From assembly GCA_032249055.1 (NCBI GenBank), contig JAVVGP010000017.1, positions 1-14,357 on the forward strand: a stretch of DNA of 14,357 bases. The letters run 5' to 3'. Origin of the DNA: SCGC-AAA471-B05 sp032249055 (GTDB lineage Archaea > Thermoproteota > Thermoprotei > Gearchaeales > Gearchaeaceae). How positions within the stretch are numbered: position 1 is the stretch's first letter; every line of letters starts with the position of its first letter. The notes beneath the pieces were generated by a model. That model ran no database searches. It was not told where the DNA came from and was given only the letters and a program-made list of their open reading frames with translations. Below are positions 1 to 7,500 of this stretch, in pieces. Both the position numbers and the translations under genes were made by a program.

Positions 1-2
1 TT

Positions 3-683
3 ACAATTCAACCTTCATTTAGAGCAGAAAAATCAAGAACAAGAAAGCATTTAACGGAATTCTGGCATATAGAAGCCGAAGTAGCTTTTGCAACACATGA
101 TGATATAATGAATATAGAAGAGGAACTTATTTACTACATAGTATCCAAAGTAATTGATGAAAGAAAAAAAGAACTTGAAATTTTAAATAGAAATATTGAA
201 AAACCAAAAAGACCTTTTCTAAGAATAAGCTACGTTGATGCGATAAAATTATTAAATGAAAAAGGAATACCAATTCAATTTGGAGATGATATAACTACAG
301 AAGCAGAAAAAGCTTTATCTAAAATGATTGATAGGCCAGCTTTCATAATGTATTTTCCAAAAACTGCAAGAGCTTTCTATCATATGCCTCATCCTGAAGA
401 TAATAGGTTAACCTTAAGTTCTGATTTATATGTTCCAGGTGAAGGAGAAATTACTACAGGAGGACAAAGGATTCATGATTTGAATTTATTAATTGAAAGA
501 ATTAAAGAAAATAATTTGAATCCTTCGGATTATGAGTGGTATTTAGATCTTAGAAGATATGGAAGCGTTCCACATTCAGGTTTTGGTTTAGGGGTTGAAA
601 GGCTTGTAAAATGGATAACTGGAGTTTCTCATATAAGAGAAACTATTCCTTTTCCACGAACTCCTGCAAGAATTTATCCATAA
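3..683 (+). CDS. asnS: Asparaginyl-tRNA synthetase, C-terminal part (5' end outside window)
   Basis: Class II aminoacyl-tRNA synthetase that charges tRNA(Asn) with asparagine in the cytoplasm. The reading frame is open from base 3, so the gene begins left of the window and only about 226 C-terminal residues are present, covering part of the catalytic core. Visible are class II motif 2 near bases 18-80 (FRAEKSRTRKHLTEFWHIE), the GGQRIHD segment near bases 460-480, and motif 3 near bases 579-605 (GFGLGVERL), whose arginine contacts ATP. The RT-RKHLTEFW form of motif 2 and the ending PFPRTPARIYP fit archaeal AsnRS rather than AspRS; this split rests on remembered family patterns. An ATG at 108 lies inside the catalytic domain and is not the start. 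The stop is followed by T-rich DNA and then the Cdv promoter, so it is probably not co-transcribed with the division genes. Confidence 0.93.
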   Translation, partial: TIQPSFRAEKSRTRKHLTEFWHIEAEVAFATHDDIMNIEEELIYYIVSKVIDERKKELEILNRNIEKPKRPFLRISYVDAIKLLNEKGIPIQFGDDITTEAEKALSKMIDRPAFIMYFPKTARAFYHMPHPEDNRLTLSSDLYVPGEGEITTGGQRIHDLNLLIERIKENNLNPSDYEWYLDLRRYGSVPHSGFGLGVERLVKWITGVSHIRETIPFPRTPARIYP

Positions 684-750
684 TTTTATCAATTTTTAAA
701 AAGTTTTTACCATAAAATTTTTTGAAAATTTTTAGTCAAATTTTTTCTTT
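684..750 (+). terminator. T-tract terminator region after asnS
   Basis: Directly after the asnS stop there are several runs of five or six T on the + strand (near 692-711, 718-733 and 741-750). Archaeal RNA polymerase is known to terminate at such U-tracts without needing a hairpin. The position between the asnS stop and the Cdv promoter fits this role. No strong hairpin was seen. Confidence 0.35.
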
Positions 751-763
751 TCCATCAAATATT

Positions 764-776
764 TCTATTTATTAGT
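764..776 (+). promoter_or_regulatory. TATA-like box for the Cdv gene cluster
   Basis: The stretch TCTATTTATTAG is centred about 29 bases upstream of the ATG at 800. In archaea the TATA box lies about 26 bases before the transcription start, so the transcript would begin within a few bases of the ATG and be essentially leaderless. No Shine-Dalgarno sequence is seen before this ATG. It would drive all four downstream genes, which have no gaps large enough for promoters of their own. Confidence 0.45.
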
Positions 777-799
777 CCAAAAGTGAAATTTTATCAATC

Positions 800-1450
800 A
801 TGTCACAAGAATTTGTCAGAAGGTGGGATTATGAAAGAAAAGAAGGTCTTGGAGAAAAAATAAAAGAAGTATTCTATCCTTCGCAATCTTTAAAGTCTAG
901 AATTGAATATGTTAACCGTTTGTTAGAAATTCAGAAGAATAAATTAGAACAACTATATACCAGATTGCATGAAAGAGATAGAAGGCTATTTGAATATGTT
1001 GTAAATTATTATCTAAAGCATGATTTGAATAGAGCTAATGTTTATGCCAATGAGATCGCTAATATAAGAAGATTAGCAAGAGTTGTGATGCAAAGTAAGC
1101 TTGCACTGGAAGCTATTAAATTAAGGTTAGATACAGTAAAGGACATGGGAGATATTACTGTTGCCATGTTACCTGCTGCAAAAATAATTAAAGAAGTTAA
1201 ATCCAAATTGGTCAGTATAATGCCTGAAGCTGAAAATGAATTAACAGAGATACAAAACGCTATTACAGGAATATTGACCGAAGTTGGTCATGCACCAACT
1301 TCACAATTTACTTTTGAAACTTATTCAGATGAAGCTGAAAAAATAATGAATGAAGCAAAAGTTATGGCTGAAAGAAAACTTAAAGAAGCATTTGTAGAAA
1401 TTCCTTCAACTCAGATGGAAAAGGAGAAAGAATCTCTAAGTGTAAAGTAA
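800..1450 (+). CDS. ESCRT-III (Snf7-type) cell-division protein, CdvB paralogue without winged helix
   Basis: Predicted ESCRT-III filament subunit of 216 residues, acting at the membrane during archaeal division. It is almost entirely helical and charged, with a basic N-terminal half (roughly residues 30-110), as expected for a Snf7-like core, and an acidic C-terminal helix (about 176-198). The patterns YANEIANIRRL (82-92), SDEAEKIMNEAK (176-187) and IPS (201-203) recur in the CdvB at 2077-2862 (FANEVSHIRKL, SDEVDQIINEAA, IPAS), so the two are paralogues. Unlike that protein it ends without a winged helix, so it resembles the short CdvB1/CdvB2 subunits that constrict the neck in Sulfolobus. 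The short tail after residue 199 is where a motif binding the MIT domain of CdvC would sit; I see only a weak candidate. It is the first gene of the cluster and its stop is one base before the CdvA start. Confidence 0.88.
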   Translation: MSQEFVRRWDYERKEGLGEKIKEVFYPSQSLKSRIEYVNRLLEIQKNKLEQLYTRLHERDRRLFEYVVNYYLKHDLNRANVYANEIANIRRLARVVMQSKLALEAIKLRLDTVKDMGDITVAMLPAAKIIKEVKSKLVSIMPEAENELTEIQNAITGILTEVGHAPTSQFTFETYSDEAEKIMNEAKVMAERKLKEAFVEIPSTQMEKEKESLSVK

Positions 1451-1451
1451 C

Positions 1452-2072
1452 ATGAAGTCTAGTGAAGCAGTTAAATATTTAGGACAATTCGTTTTAAACG
1501 AATATAACGAAAATATAGGCATAGTTATAGGATACGTTTGCAATGGACTAGGTGATGTTATAAGTTTTATAGTAAGTTTGGCAGGAGAGATTAATGAGAT
1601 TCCAATGGATCGCTTTGTGATTTCTGGTACACGCATTGTTTACTTATCGTCTATTTCTTATGAATTTAAAAATTTAATTGAAAAACTTAAAGCTGTGAAT
1701 TTGAGAATTAATTCTTTAAATAAATTAAATTCAGATAACGATATAAATAAAGAAGCTTGGGAACGGTTTAAATTAAAAGTAGAAACAGTTTATAAAGAAG
1801 TTATTAATGAATTCAATGAGTTAAAAAAAAGAGTTAATTCAAGAATTCAAGAATTGAAAAATAAAGAAAAAGTTTTAGATGAAGCGTTAATTGAACTTAA
1901 AATGAACTATATTGAAAATGCTATAAGTAAAGAAAATTACGAAAGTTCGCTTAGAATGATATTAAATGCTAAACAGAGAATAATTAACGAATTAGATCAA
2001 TTAAACAAAATACAAAATTATATTTTAAGCAGCGAAAATACGGATGTGATTGAAGTTAAGGTTATACAATAA
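1452..2072 (+). CDS. cdvA: CdvA, membrane-anchoring cell-division protein
   Basis: 206-residue protein with the CdvA layout. An N-terminal PRC-barrel-like beta domain (about residues 8-65; note the glycine- and valine-rich NIGIVIGYV and the IPMDRFVISG segment) is followed by a long, charged, leucine-rich coiled coil (about 70-190) and a short hydrophobic tail of beta character (DVIEVKVIQ, 198-206). In Sulfolobus, CdvA binds membrane at mid-cell and recruits CdvB: its C-terminal peptide adds a strand to the CdvB winged helix. The tail here fits that peptide, and a winged-helix CdvB follows 4 bases downstream. CdvA has no eukaryotic counterpart and marks the Cdv system of the Thermoproteota/TACK group. 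The ATG at 1452 lies one base after the upstream stop. Sequence similarity in this family is low, so the call rests on architecture plus the neighbouring cdvB and cdvC. Confidence 0.87.
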   Translation: MKSSEAVKYLGQFVLNEYNENIGIVIGYVCNGLGDVISFIVSLAGEINEIPMDRFVISGTRIVYLSSISYEFKNLIEKLKAVNLRINSLNKLNSDNDINKEAWERFKLKVETVYKEVINEFNELKKRVNSRIQELKNKEKVLDEALIELKMNYIENAISKENYESSLRMILNAKQRIINELDQLNKIQNYILSSENTDVIEVKVIQ

Positions 2073-2076
2073 ATGT

Positions 2077-2862
2077 ATGAATATTTTAAAAAGGAGTTTA
2101 AGCATAAAAGAAAAAATAATAACCGCATTAGATTTATTAAAGAAATATCATAGCAGACTATTAAATTTAAAAACTAGGTTAAAGCATAGGGAGAAAGAAC
2201 TGTTTGAAAAAACTATTCTTGCTAAACAAACAGGAAAGGAAGACTTAGCTTTAATTTTTGCAAATGAAGTTTCTCATATAAGGAAATTACAGAATAGTTT
2301 AGAATTATTACTAATTCATCTTGAACAGTTAATAATAAGGCTTCAAACCACAATAGAATTAGGCGAATTTATACAGCTTTTGGCAACATCGAGAAGCTTA
2401 ATAAATTCAGTACAAAAAGATGTAAAGAATATTTCGCCTGAGTTAGCTAGTGTTTTAGATGATATATCTAAAGAAATAGAAATTGTTAACACAAATTACT
2501 ATCCTGAGTCAGAATTTAACTTCGCATCAACATCAGATGAGGTTGACCAAATAATTAATGAAGCTGCTAAAGAAGCCGCTAAACGTATTAAAAGTATTAC
2601 TGAAAATATACCTGCCTCCAAAGAAAAGCTTCCTATCAAATATAGTGAAATATTAGAAGCTGAAGGATACGGGGAAGTTATTTTAAATTCAGATAGATTT
2701 AATAAAAATTTGGAAGATAAGCTGTTAAGATATATCATAGAAAATCAAGGAAAAATAAGCTTGAAAGAATGTGCAGAAAAGTTTGGAGTAGCAAAGGAAG
2801 ATATAAGGGAGGCTTTGATAAACTTAAGTAAACAAGGTAAAATACAGTTCAAAAACGATTAA
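2077..2862 (+). CDS. cdvB: CdvB, ESCRT-III with C-terminal winged helix
   Basis: ESCRT-III subunit of 261 residues, the probable direct partner of CdvA. Residues about 8-175 form the helical Snf7-like core (basic first helices, acidic C-terminal helix DEVDQIINEAAKEAAKR). A linker at 178-193 (IPASKEKLPIKYSEIL) is proline-containing and is a candidate MIM2-type motif for the MIT domain of CdvC. Residues about 210-261 form a winged helix (DKLLRYIIENQGKISLKECAEKFGV followed by an alpha helix and a short beta end), the module that binds the CdvA tail in Sulfolobus. The frame is open upstream to a TTG at 2050, inside cdvA; I chose the ATG at 2077, four bases after the cdvA stop, because the extra nine residues are not needed by any domain and the ATG keeps the compact spacing of the cluster. 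The cdvC start follows after 2 bases. Confidence 0.9.
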   Translation: MNILKRSLSIKEKIITALDLLKKYHSRLLNLKTRLKHREKELFEKTILAKQTGKEDLALIFANEVSHIRKLQNSLELLLIHLEQLIIRLQTTIELGEFIQLLATSRSLINSVQKDVKNISPELASVLDDISKEIEIVNTNYYPESEFNFASTSDEVDQIINEAAKEAAKRIKSITENIPASKEKLPIKYSEILEAEGYGEVILNSDRFNKNLEDKLLRYIIENQGKISLKECAEKFGVAKEDIREALINLSKQGKIQFKND

Positions 2863-2864
2863 CC

Positions 2865-3977
2865 ATGCATTACTTAAGATTACCAGAACAATTACAGCAA
2901 CAAGCATCAAATCTAATAAATGAAGCTAAAACTCTTGAACTTCAAGGAAACTATTTAGCTGCAATAGAAAAGTATAAAAATGTTATTGAAATATTAACGA
3001 AACTTATAGAATTATATCCGGATTATAAATTAAATCAAGCTTATGTTGAAGTTATAGGTAAATGTCAAGCAAAAATTAAGGAGCTTCAGAGCTATTTAAG
3101 TAGACAACAATTTGATGTTTCGTTTAACCCATGGATTACTCAAAAGCCAAATGTAAAATGGGAAGATGTGATAGGATTAGAAGAAGCTAAAAATGCAATA
3201 TTAGAATCAATAATCTATCCTGCGAAAAGACCTGATTTATATCCCTTAGGTTGGCCTAGAAATGTTCTATTATTTGGACCTCCAGGTTGTGGTAAAACTT
3301 ATTTCTGTGCAGCAATAGCTAACGAATTAGATGCAGTATTATTTGAAGTAGATGCTCCGTCTATTTTTTCTAAATGGTTAGGCGAATCTGAGAAAAATGT
3401 TGAAAGACTTTTCAATCTTGCAAGAAAAATGGAGCAAGAGAATAAAGTAGTTATGATATTTATTGATGAAGTAGATTCGATATTTGGTTTTCGTGCAACA
3501 GAAGTTGGAGGAGAAGCAAGGGTAAAAAATCAATTTTTAAAGGAAATGGAAGGGCTTAAAAATATAAGTATGAATAGAAAGATTTATATTTTTGCAGCTA
3601 CGAACAAGCCTTGGTTACTTGAACCTGGTTTTCTACGAAGATTTCACTTAAGACTATACATTCCTCCTCCAAATCTAAATGAAAGAAAAAGATTATTTAT
3701 TAAGTATTCTTCTCCTTTGAATCCTTCTCCTGATGTAGATTTTGAAAAATTAGCAGAGTTAACCGAGAATTTTAGTTCAAGTGATATAAAGGAGATTTGT
3801 ATTAGGGTTCAGAATTCTTTAGCTAGAGAAATAATAGAAAAAGGTTATAATATTACAAATTTAAGAAGGCCACATATGAATGATTTCCTTAAAATAATCA
3901 GTAATTTTAAACCAAGCATATCTCCTGAACTTATAAGAAAATACGAAGAGTGGAGTAGACAGTACAAATCTATATAA
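2865..3977 (+). CDS. cdvC: CdvC, Vps4-type AAA+ ATPase of cell division
   Basis: ATPase of 370 residues that disassembles and remodels ESCRT-III filaments. Residues about 8-80 form a three-helix MIT domain (GNYLAAIEKYKNVIEIL is the typical core), which binds tail motifs of the CdvB proteins. After a linker comes the AAA+ module: Walker A GPPGCGKT (138-145), Walker B MIFIDE (197-202), sensor 1 in AATN (244-247), and the second region of homology ending in FLRRF (256-260) with the arginine fingers. The pore-loop region follows Walker A (KWLGESEKN, 170-178). Length and domain order are normal for archaeal Vps4. The ATG at 2865 lies 2 bases after the cdvB stop, so translation of the two is probably coupled. 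The C-terminal IRKYEEWSRQY matches the helix at the end of Vps4-like and other MIT-AAA proteins. All catalytic residues looked for are present. Confidence 0.96.
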   Translation: MHYLRLPEQLQQQASNLINEAKTLELQGNYLAAIEKYKNVIEILTKLIELYPDYKLNQAYVEVIGKCQAKIKELQSYLSRQQFDVSFNPWITQKPNVKWEDVIGLEEAKNAILESIIYPAKRPDLYPLGWPRNVLLFGPPGCGKTYFCAAIANELDAVLFEVDAPSIFSKWLGESEKNVERLFNLARKMEQENKVVMIFIDEVDSIFGFRATEVGGEARVKNQFLKEMEGLKNISMNRKIYIFAATNKPWLLEPGFLRRFHLRLYIPPPNLNERKRLFIKYSSPLNPSPDVDFEKLAELTENFSSSDIKEICIRVQNSLAREIIEKGYNITNLRRPHMNDFLKIISNFKPSISPELIRKYEEWSRQYKSI

Positions 3978-4035
3978 CTTTTCTATTTATTTTTAGGTTC
4001 CTTTTTTGATTATCCAAAAGGACTTGCTTTTTTAT
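3978..4035 (+). terminator. T-rich terminator after cdvC
   Basis: After the cdvC stop the + strand has T-rich runs (3979-3995, 4002-4007). A small possible stem, AAAAG at 4016-4020 with CTTTT at 4027-4031 around a six-base loop, runs into further T. U-tracts are known archaeal termination signals. The stem is only five weak pairs and may be chance. Confidence 0.35.
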
Positions 4036-4311
4036 AGTTACTAAATTTCGTTTTATTTAAAAATTTGCTTAATAAAATTTAAAGAGAGTTTCTTGGTTAA
4101 AAAGTGCTGTTTAAAAATTCTAAAAAAGGATTTAATTTTTATTAAAAGATGATTTAATTATTATTTCACTATTATTGGAAAAAATAGTTAAAACCAAACA
4201 TATTTACCGGTTTGTTTCATTTATTTGAAGAATTTTTATTCTCAATTTTTGATTAAAATTTTACAATAGAAATAAGACCATGGCATTTATTTTAGAATTA
4301 AAATCCTTTTC
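4036..4311 (+). other. Intergenic AT-rich stretch, no gene seen
   Basis: Between the cdvC terminator region and the zinc-ribbon gene I see no convincing coding frame, tRNA or GC-rich island. Its right end should hold the promoter of the next gene. An imperfect inverted pair (AAACCAAAC near 4191-4199, GGTTTGTTT near 4209-4217) has mismatches and is not claimed as a site. Confidence 0.5.
4285..4294 (+). promoter_or_regulatory. Possible TATA box for the zinc-ribbon gene
   Basis: ATTTATTTTA lies 18-27 bases before the ATG at 4312. That is slightly too close for a standard leaderless start: a start 26 bases from its centre would fall near 4316. An alternative box, near 4252-4261 (ATTAAAATTT), would give a leader of about 30 bases. 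Either may be used. Confidence 0.25.
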
Positions 4312-4551
4312 ATGTATGTAATAAAATGTGCGGTATGCAATTTTAAATTTTACAACGATGATGAGGAACTTATAGCTCCCGTGGAAATATTGCGAAGATA
4401 TTCATTTAGGTGTCCAAGTTGTCTTAAAAAACTTAACTTTGATTCGAGGAATATTATAATAAGCGTAGCAAATTTAAACAAATCTGAAAGGAAATCAAGA
4501 AGTTTAACTAGTGACTTCATTAGTAAAACAATAAAGAGAAAAGAATTGTAA
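4312..4551 (+). CDS. Small zinc-ribbon protein of unknown function
   Basis: 79-residue basic protein with two cysteine pairs, CAVC (residues 6-9) and CPSC (34-37), 24 residues apart. This is the layout of a single zinc ribbon, probably binding one zinc ion. The first pair lies on a short N-terminal beta segment (YVIKCAVCNFKFY). The rest is a lysine/arginine- and serine-rich tail (56-79) without a recognisable domain, which could bind nucleic acid or a protein. I do not recognise a named family. It lies 45 bases upstream of the reverse gyrase ATG on the same strand. That spacing would allow co-transcription, but reverse gyrase also has a TATA-like box of its own in the gap. Zinc ribbons of this type occur in archaeal transcription, DNA-binding and ribosomal proteins, so the role is open. 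The coding call rests on the ordered cysteine pairs and length. Confidence 0.7.
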   Translation: MYVIKCAVCNFKFYNDDEELIAPVEILRRYSFRCPSCLKKLNFDSRNIIISVANLNKSERKSRSLTSDFISKTIKRKEL

Positions 4552-4563
4552 GAATTTAAAAAT

Positions 4564-4574
4564 AATTTAAAAAG
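4564..4574 (+). promoter_or_regulatory. TATA-like box for reverse gyrase
   Basis: AATTTAAAAAG is centred about 28 bases before the ATG at 4597, giving a predicted start at about 4595 and a nearly leaderless transcript. No Shine-Dalgarno sequence is visible before the ATG, in keeping with this reading. Confidence 0.45.
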
Positions 4575-4596
4575 CCATTTTTATTTATCAATATTG

Positions 4597-7500
4597 ATGA
4601 AAATAATCTACAGATCATTATGTCCTGCTGATAACTCTGATATTGATTCGTTAAGACTAGAAAGTGGTAGGCTTTGTGAATTATGCGAAACCAAGATAAA
4701 AGGATTAAAAGCAAAAGAAATCATTGATTTTTTTCCAAAAGATTCTTTATATTATGAATTTAAATTCATAGAAATAAATAAAAAAGAATTTATTAAATTC
4801 TGTAATAAAGTAATAGGAAAACCTTATGCTGCACAATTGAATTGGTTTACAAAAGCTATTTTAAGCGAAAGTTTCGCGATAACTGTTCCAACAGGATTAG
4901 GCAAAACTACTTTCGGAATTTTATACATATTATACTTGTATTATGGTAAATTAACTAATATTCTTAAAAATAGAAAGGTAGAACATTGCTTCTTTATAGC
5001 CCCTACAAAGTTACTTGTTCAGCAAACCTATGAGAGATTTATTGAATTTTCAAAGAAAGCAGGACTAGAATTAAGAATAATTCATTCAAACGAGAGAGAT
5101 AAAAAAGCTTTAAAGCAGAAATTAAAAGAAAAGGAATTTGATATAGCTATTCTTACGCCATCTTTCTTATTAAAGAATAAGGAATTATTTACTTCGAATG
5201 AATTTTTAGGAATTGCAAGCGTTATTTTCGTAGATGATGTAGATGCTTTACTTAAGAGATCTAAAAGCATAGATATCATTCTCCATATGTTAGGATTTGA
5301 TAATAATACTATACTAAAAGAAGTCAAAAAATTGGTTAGGAAACCTATTAAAGATGTGACAGCAGAAGAAAGAAAGGCCTTACTAGAGGAAATAAATAAA
5401 TATAAGGAAAACAAAGAAATAGGACAACTAATATTTTCAAGTGCTACTACGCGAGTATTCACTTCTCGAATAAGACTCTTACGATATCTTTTAAATTTCG
5501 AACCAGGCTCATCGTTGGAATTATTTAGAAAAGTTTATGATGTATATATCAATTCAGATGATATAATAAAGGATACAATAAAGTGGGTTAAAAAGCTTGG
5601 TAAGGGAGGTCTCATATTTATACCTTTAGATAAAGGAAAAAAATTTCTAGATAAATTATATAAAAAGTTAAAGAAAGAAGGAATAAATTGTGAAATTGTT
5701 ACTTCTTCTAAAGGTAAGGATTATTTAAAAATAATAGAGAAATTTAAAAATGAAGAAATTGATATTCTGATAGGCTATGCAATTTTCTATGGTCCGCTTG
5801 TTAGAGGCATAGATTTACCAGCTGTGATAAAATATGCAATATTTGCAGGAATACCTAAGTTTAAATTAAAAGCGGGCGAAGAGGAAATAAAATACAATCC
5901 TTTAAGAATGTTATGGCTTGCTTCATTAATTTTAACAGTAATAGAGGATCCAAATTCAAGACTTGAAATACTTAATATTTCAAATAAAATAAGTAAAATA
6001 ATACAAAAATATACACCTGAAGAACTGAAATTTTTAATAAGCACTAGGCAAATATCCAGTATTGCTCTTTTGCAAGAATATTTGAGTATGCTATATAATA
6101 AATTAAATCAATATTTACAGAATGAAGCTTTCATTAAAAAGTTAGAAGAAAAAGCCCATATTTCAATAGTTAATGAAAATAATTCAAGATACTTTATTTT
6201 TGCCGATTCCTTAACATATATTCAAGCTTCTGGAAGAACTAGCAGAATGTTTTTTGGCGGAATAACTACTGGCTTATCAATACTCCTTATAGATGATGAG
6301 AAAGTTTTCCAAGGACTAGATTACCAGTTGCAGCGAAAATATGAAAATTTTGTTTGGTTAAAGGAAAAGGAATTTGAAGAAAAATTTAAAGAAATAATTA
6401 ATAAAATAAACTTAGAAAGACTTGCTATAAAGGAAAGAAATATAAGATACATTTCAACAGAAATTAAAAAAATTAAGAATGCATTATTAATTGTTGAATC
6501 TCCTACAAAAGCAAAAACAATTTCTTATTTCTTTGGAAAACCTGCAGTAAGATTAATCAACGGAATTCCTGTTTATGAATGTGTTACTGGCGAATATATT
6601 CTAAACATAATTCCTACGTTAGGACATATTTTTGATTTGGTTTATACTCATGATGAACAGAATGAAATTTTTTATGGTATTAAAAAAGAAAACCATCATT
6701 TTGTACCGATATATACTACTATAAAAAGATGTAGAGATTGTGGACATAGTTTTACTGAAGATACTAAAGAAATTGGTGTGAAAGAAGGAAATGAAAAAGT
6801 TCTTAAATGTCCAAAGTGTGGTTCAACGAATATTTTTGATTCAATAAATATAGTTAAAGCTATAAGAAAGCTTGCTATGGAAGCAGATTTAATAATACTT
6901 GCAACAGACCCAGATTCTGAGGGTGAAAAAATAGCCTATGATGTTTATCTTTCATTGAAACCTTTACTTGTTAAAAAAGAAATAAAAAGAATGGAACTTC
7001 ATGAAATTACATTTAAAGCTTTCAATAAAGGTCTAGAAAACTTAAAAGATATCAACATTAATATGGTTTATGCTCAAATTTTAAGAAGAATTGGGGATAG
7101 ATGGGTAGGATTTTCAATAAGTTCAATTTTACAAAATATACTTGGTAAAAGGACTTTGGGTGCAGGCCGTGTGCAAACCCCAGTTTTAAATTGGATTATA
7201 ATTAAATATAATGATGCATCTAAAACAAAAGATAAGTATATTTTTATTAAAACTAAAGTAAATGATGCAATTCAAGGTCCTAACTTGAAAATTAAAGTAA
7301 ACCAAGAATGGGAACCGTTTATAAATTTAATTAAAAAAGAAATTAAAAGAAAAGGAACAATTAATGTAAAGGAAGAATCGGTAAAAGAAGAAGAAATTCT
7401 TCCCCCTAAACCTTTAAATACTTCTGATATGCTCATCAAAGCTGCAAATAAGCTAAAAATTACGGTGGAACAAGTAATGAAATTGGCACAAGACCTTTTC

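Noticed and set aside
1436..1636. Minus-strand open frames inside the Cdv genes, reverse gyrase, the fusion gene and the dehydrogenase
   Set aside because: They lie opposite well-supported genes, show no recognisable domains and have low-complexity composition expected from the antisense of charged, AT-rich codons.
2050..2076. Longer cdvB product starting at TTG 2050
   Set aside because: An ATG at 2077 directly follows the cdvA stop and the extra residues belong to no domain.
4146..4180. AAGATGA near 4146 as a C box of a guide RNA
   Set aside because: No CTGA box at a suitable distance and no closing stem or GC-rich island.
4191..4217. Imperfect inverted repeat (AAACCAAAC / GGTTTGTTT) in the gap before the zinc-ribbon gene
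   Set aside because: Only about seven of nine positions pair and there is no T-run or promoter at a meaningful distance; AT-rich DNA gives such pairs by chance.
4280..4321. A 13-codon reading frame (ATG at 4280, stop at 4319-4321) overlapping the zinc-ribbon start, possible leader peptide
   Set aside because: Too short to judge, no ribosome binding site, and a near-leaderless transcript for the zinc-ribbon gene would not contain it.
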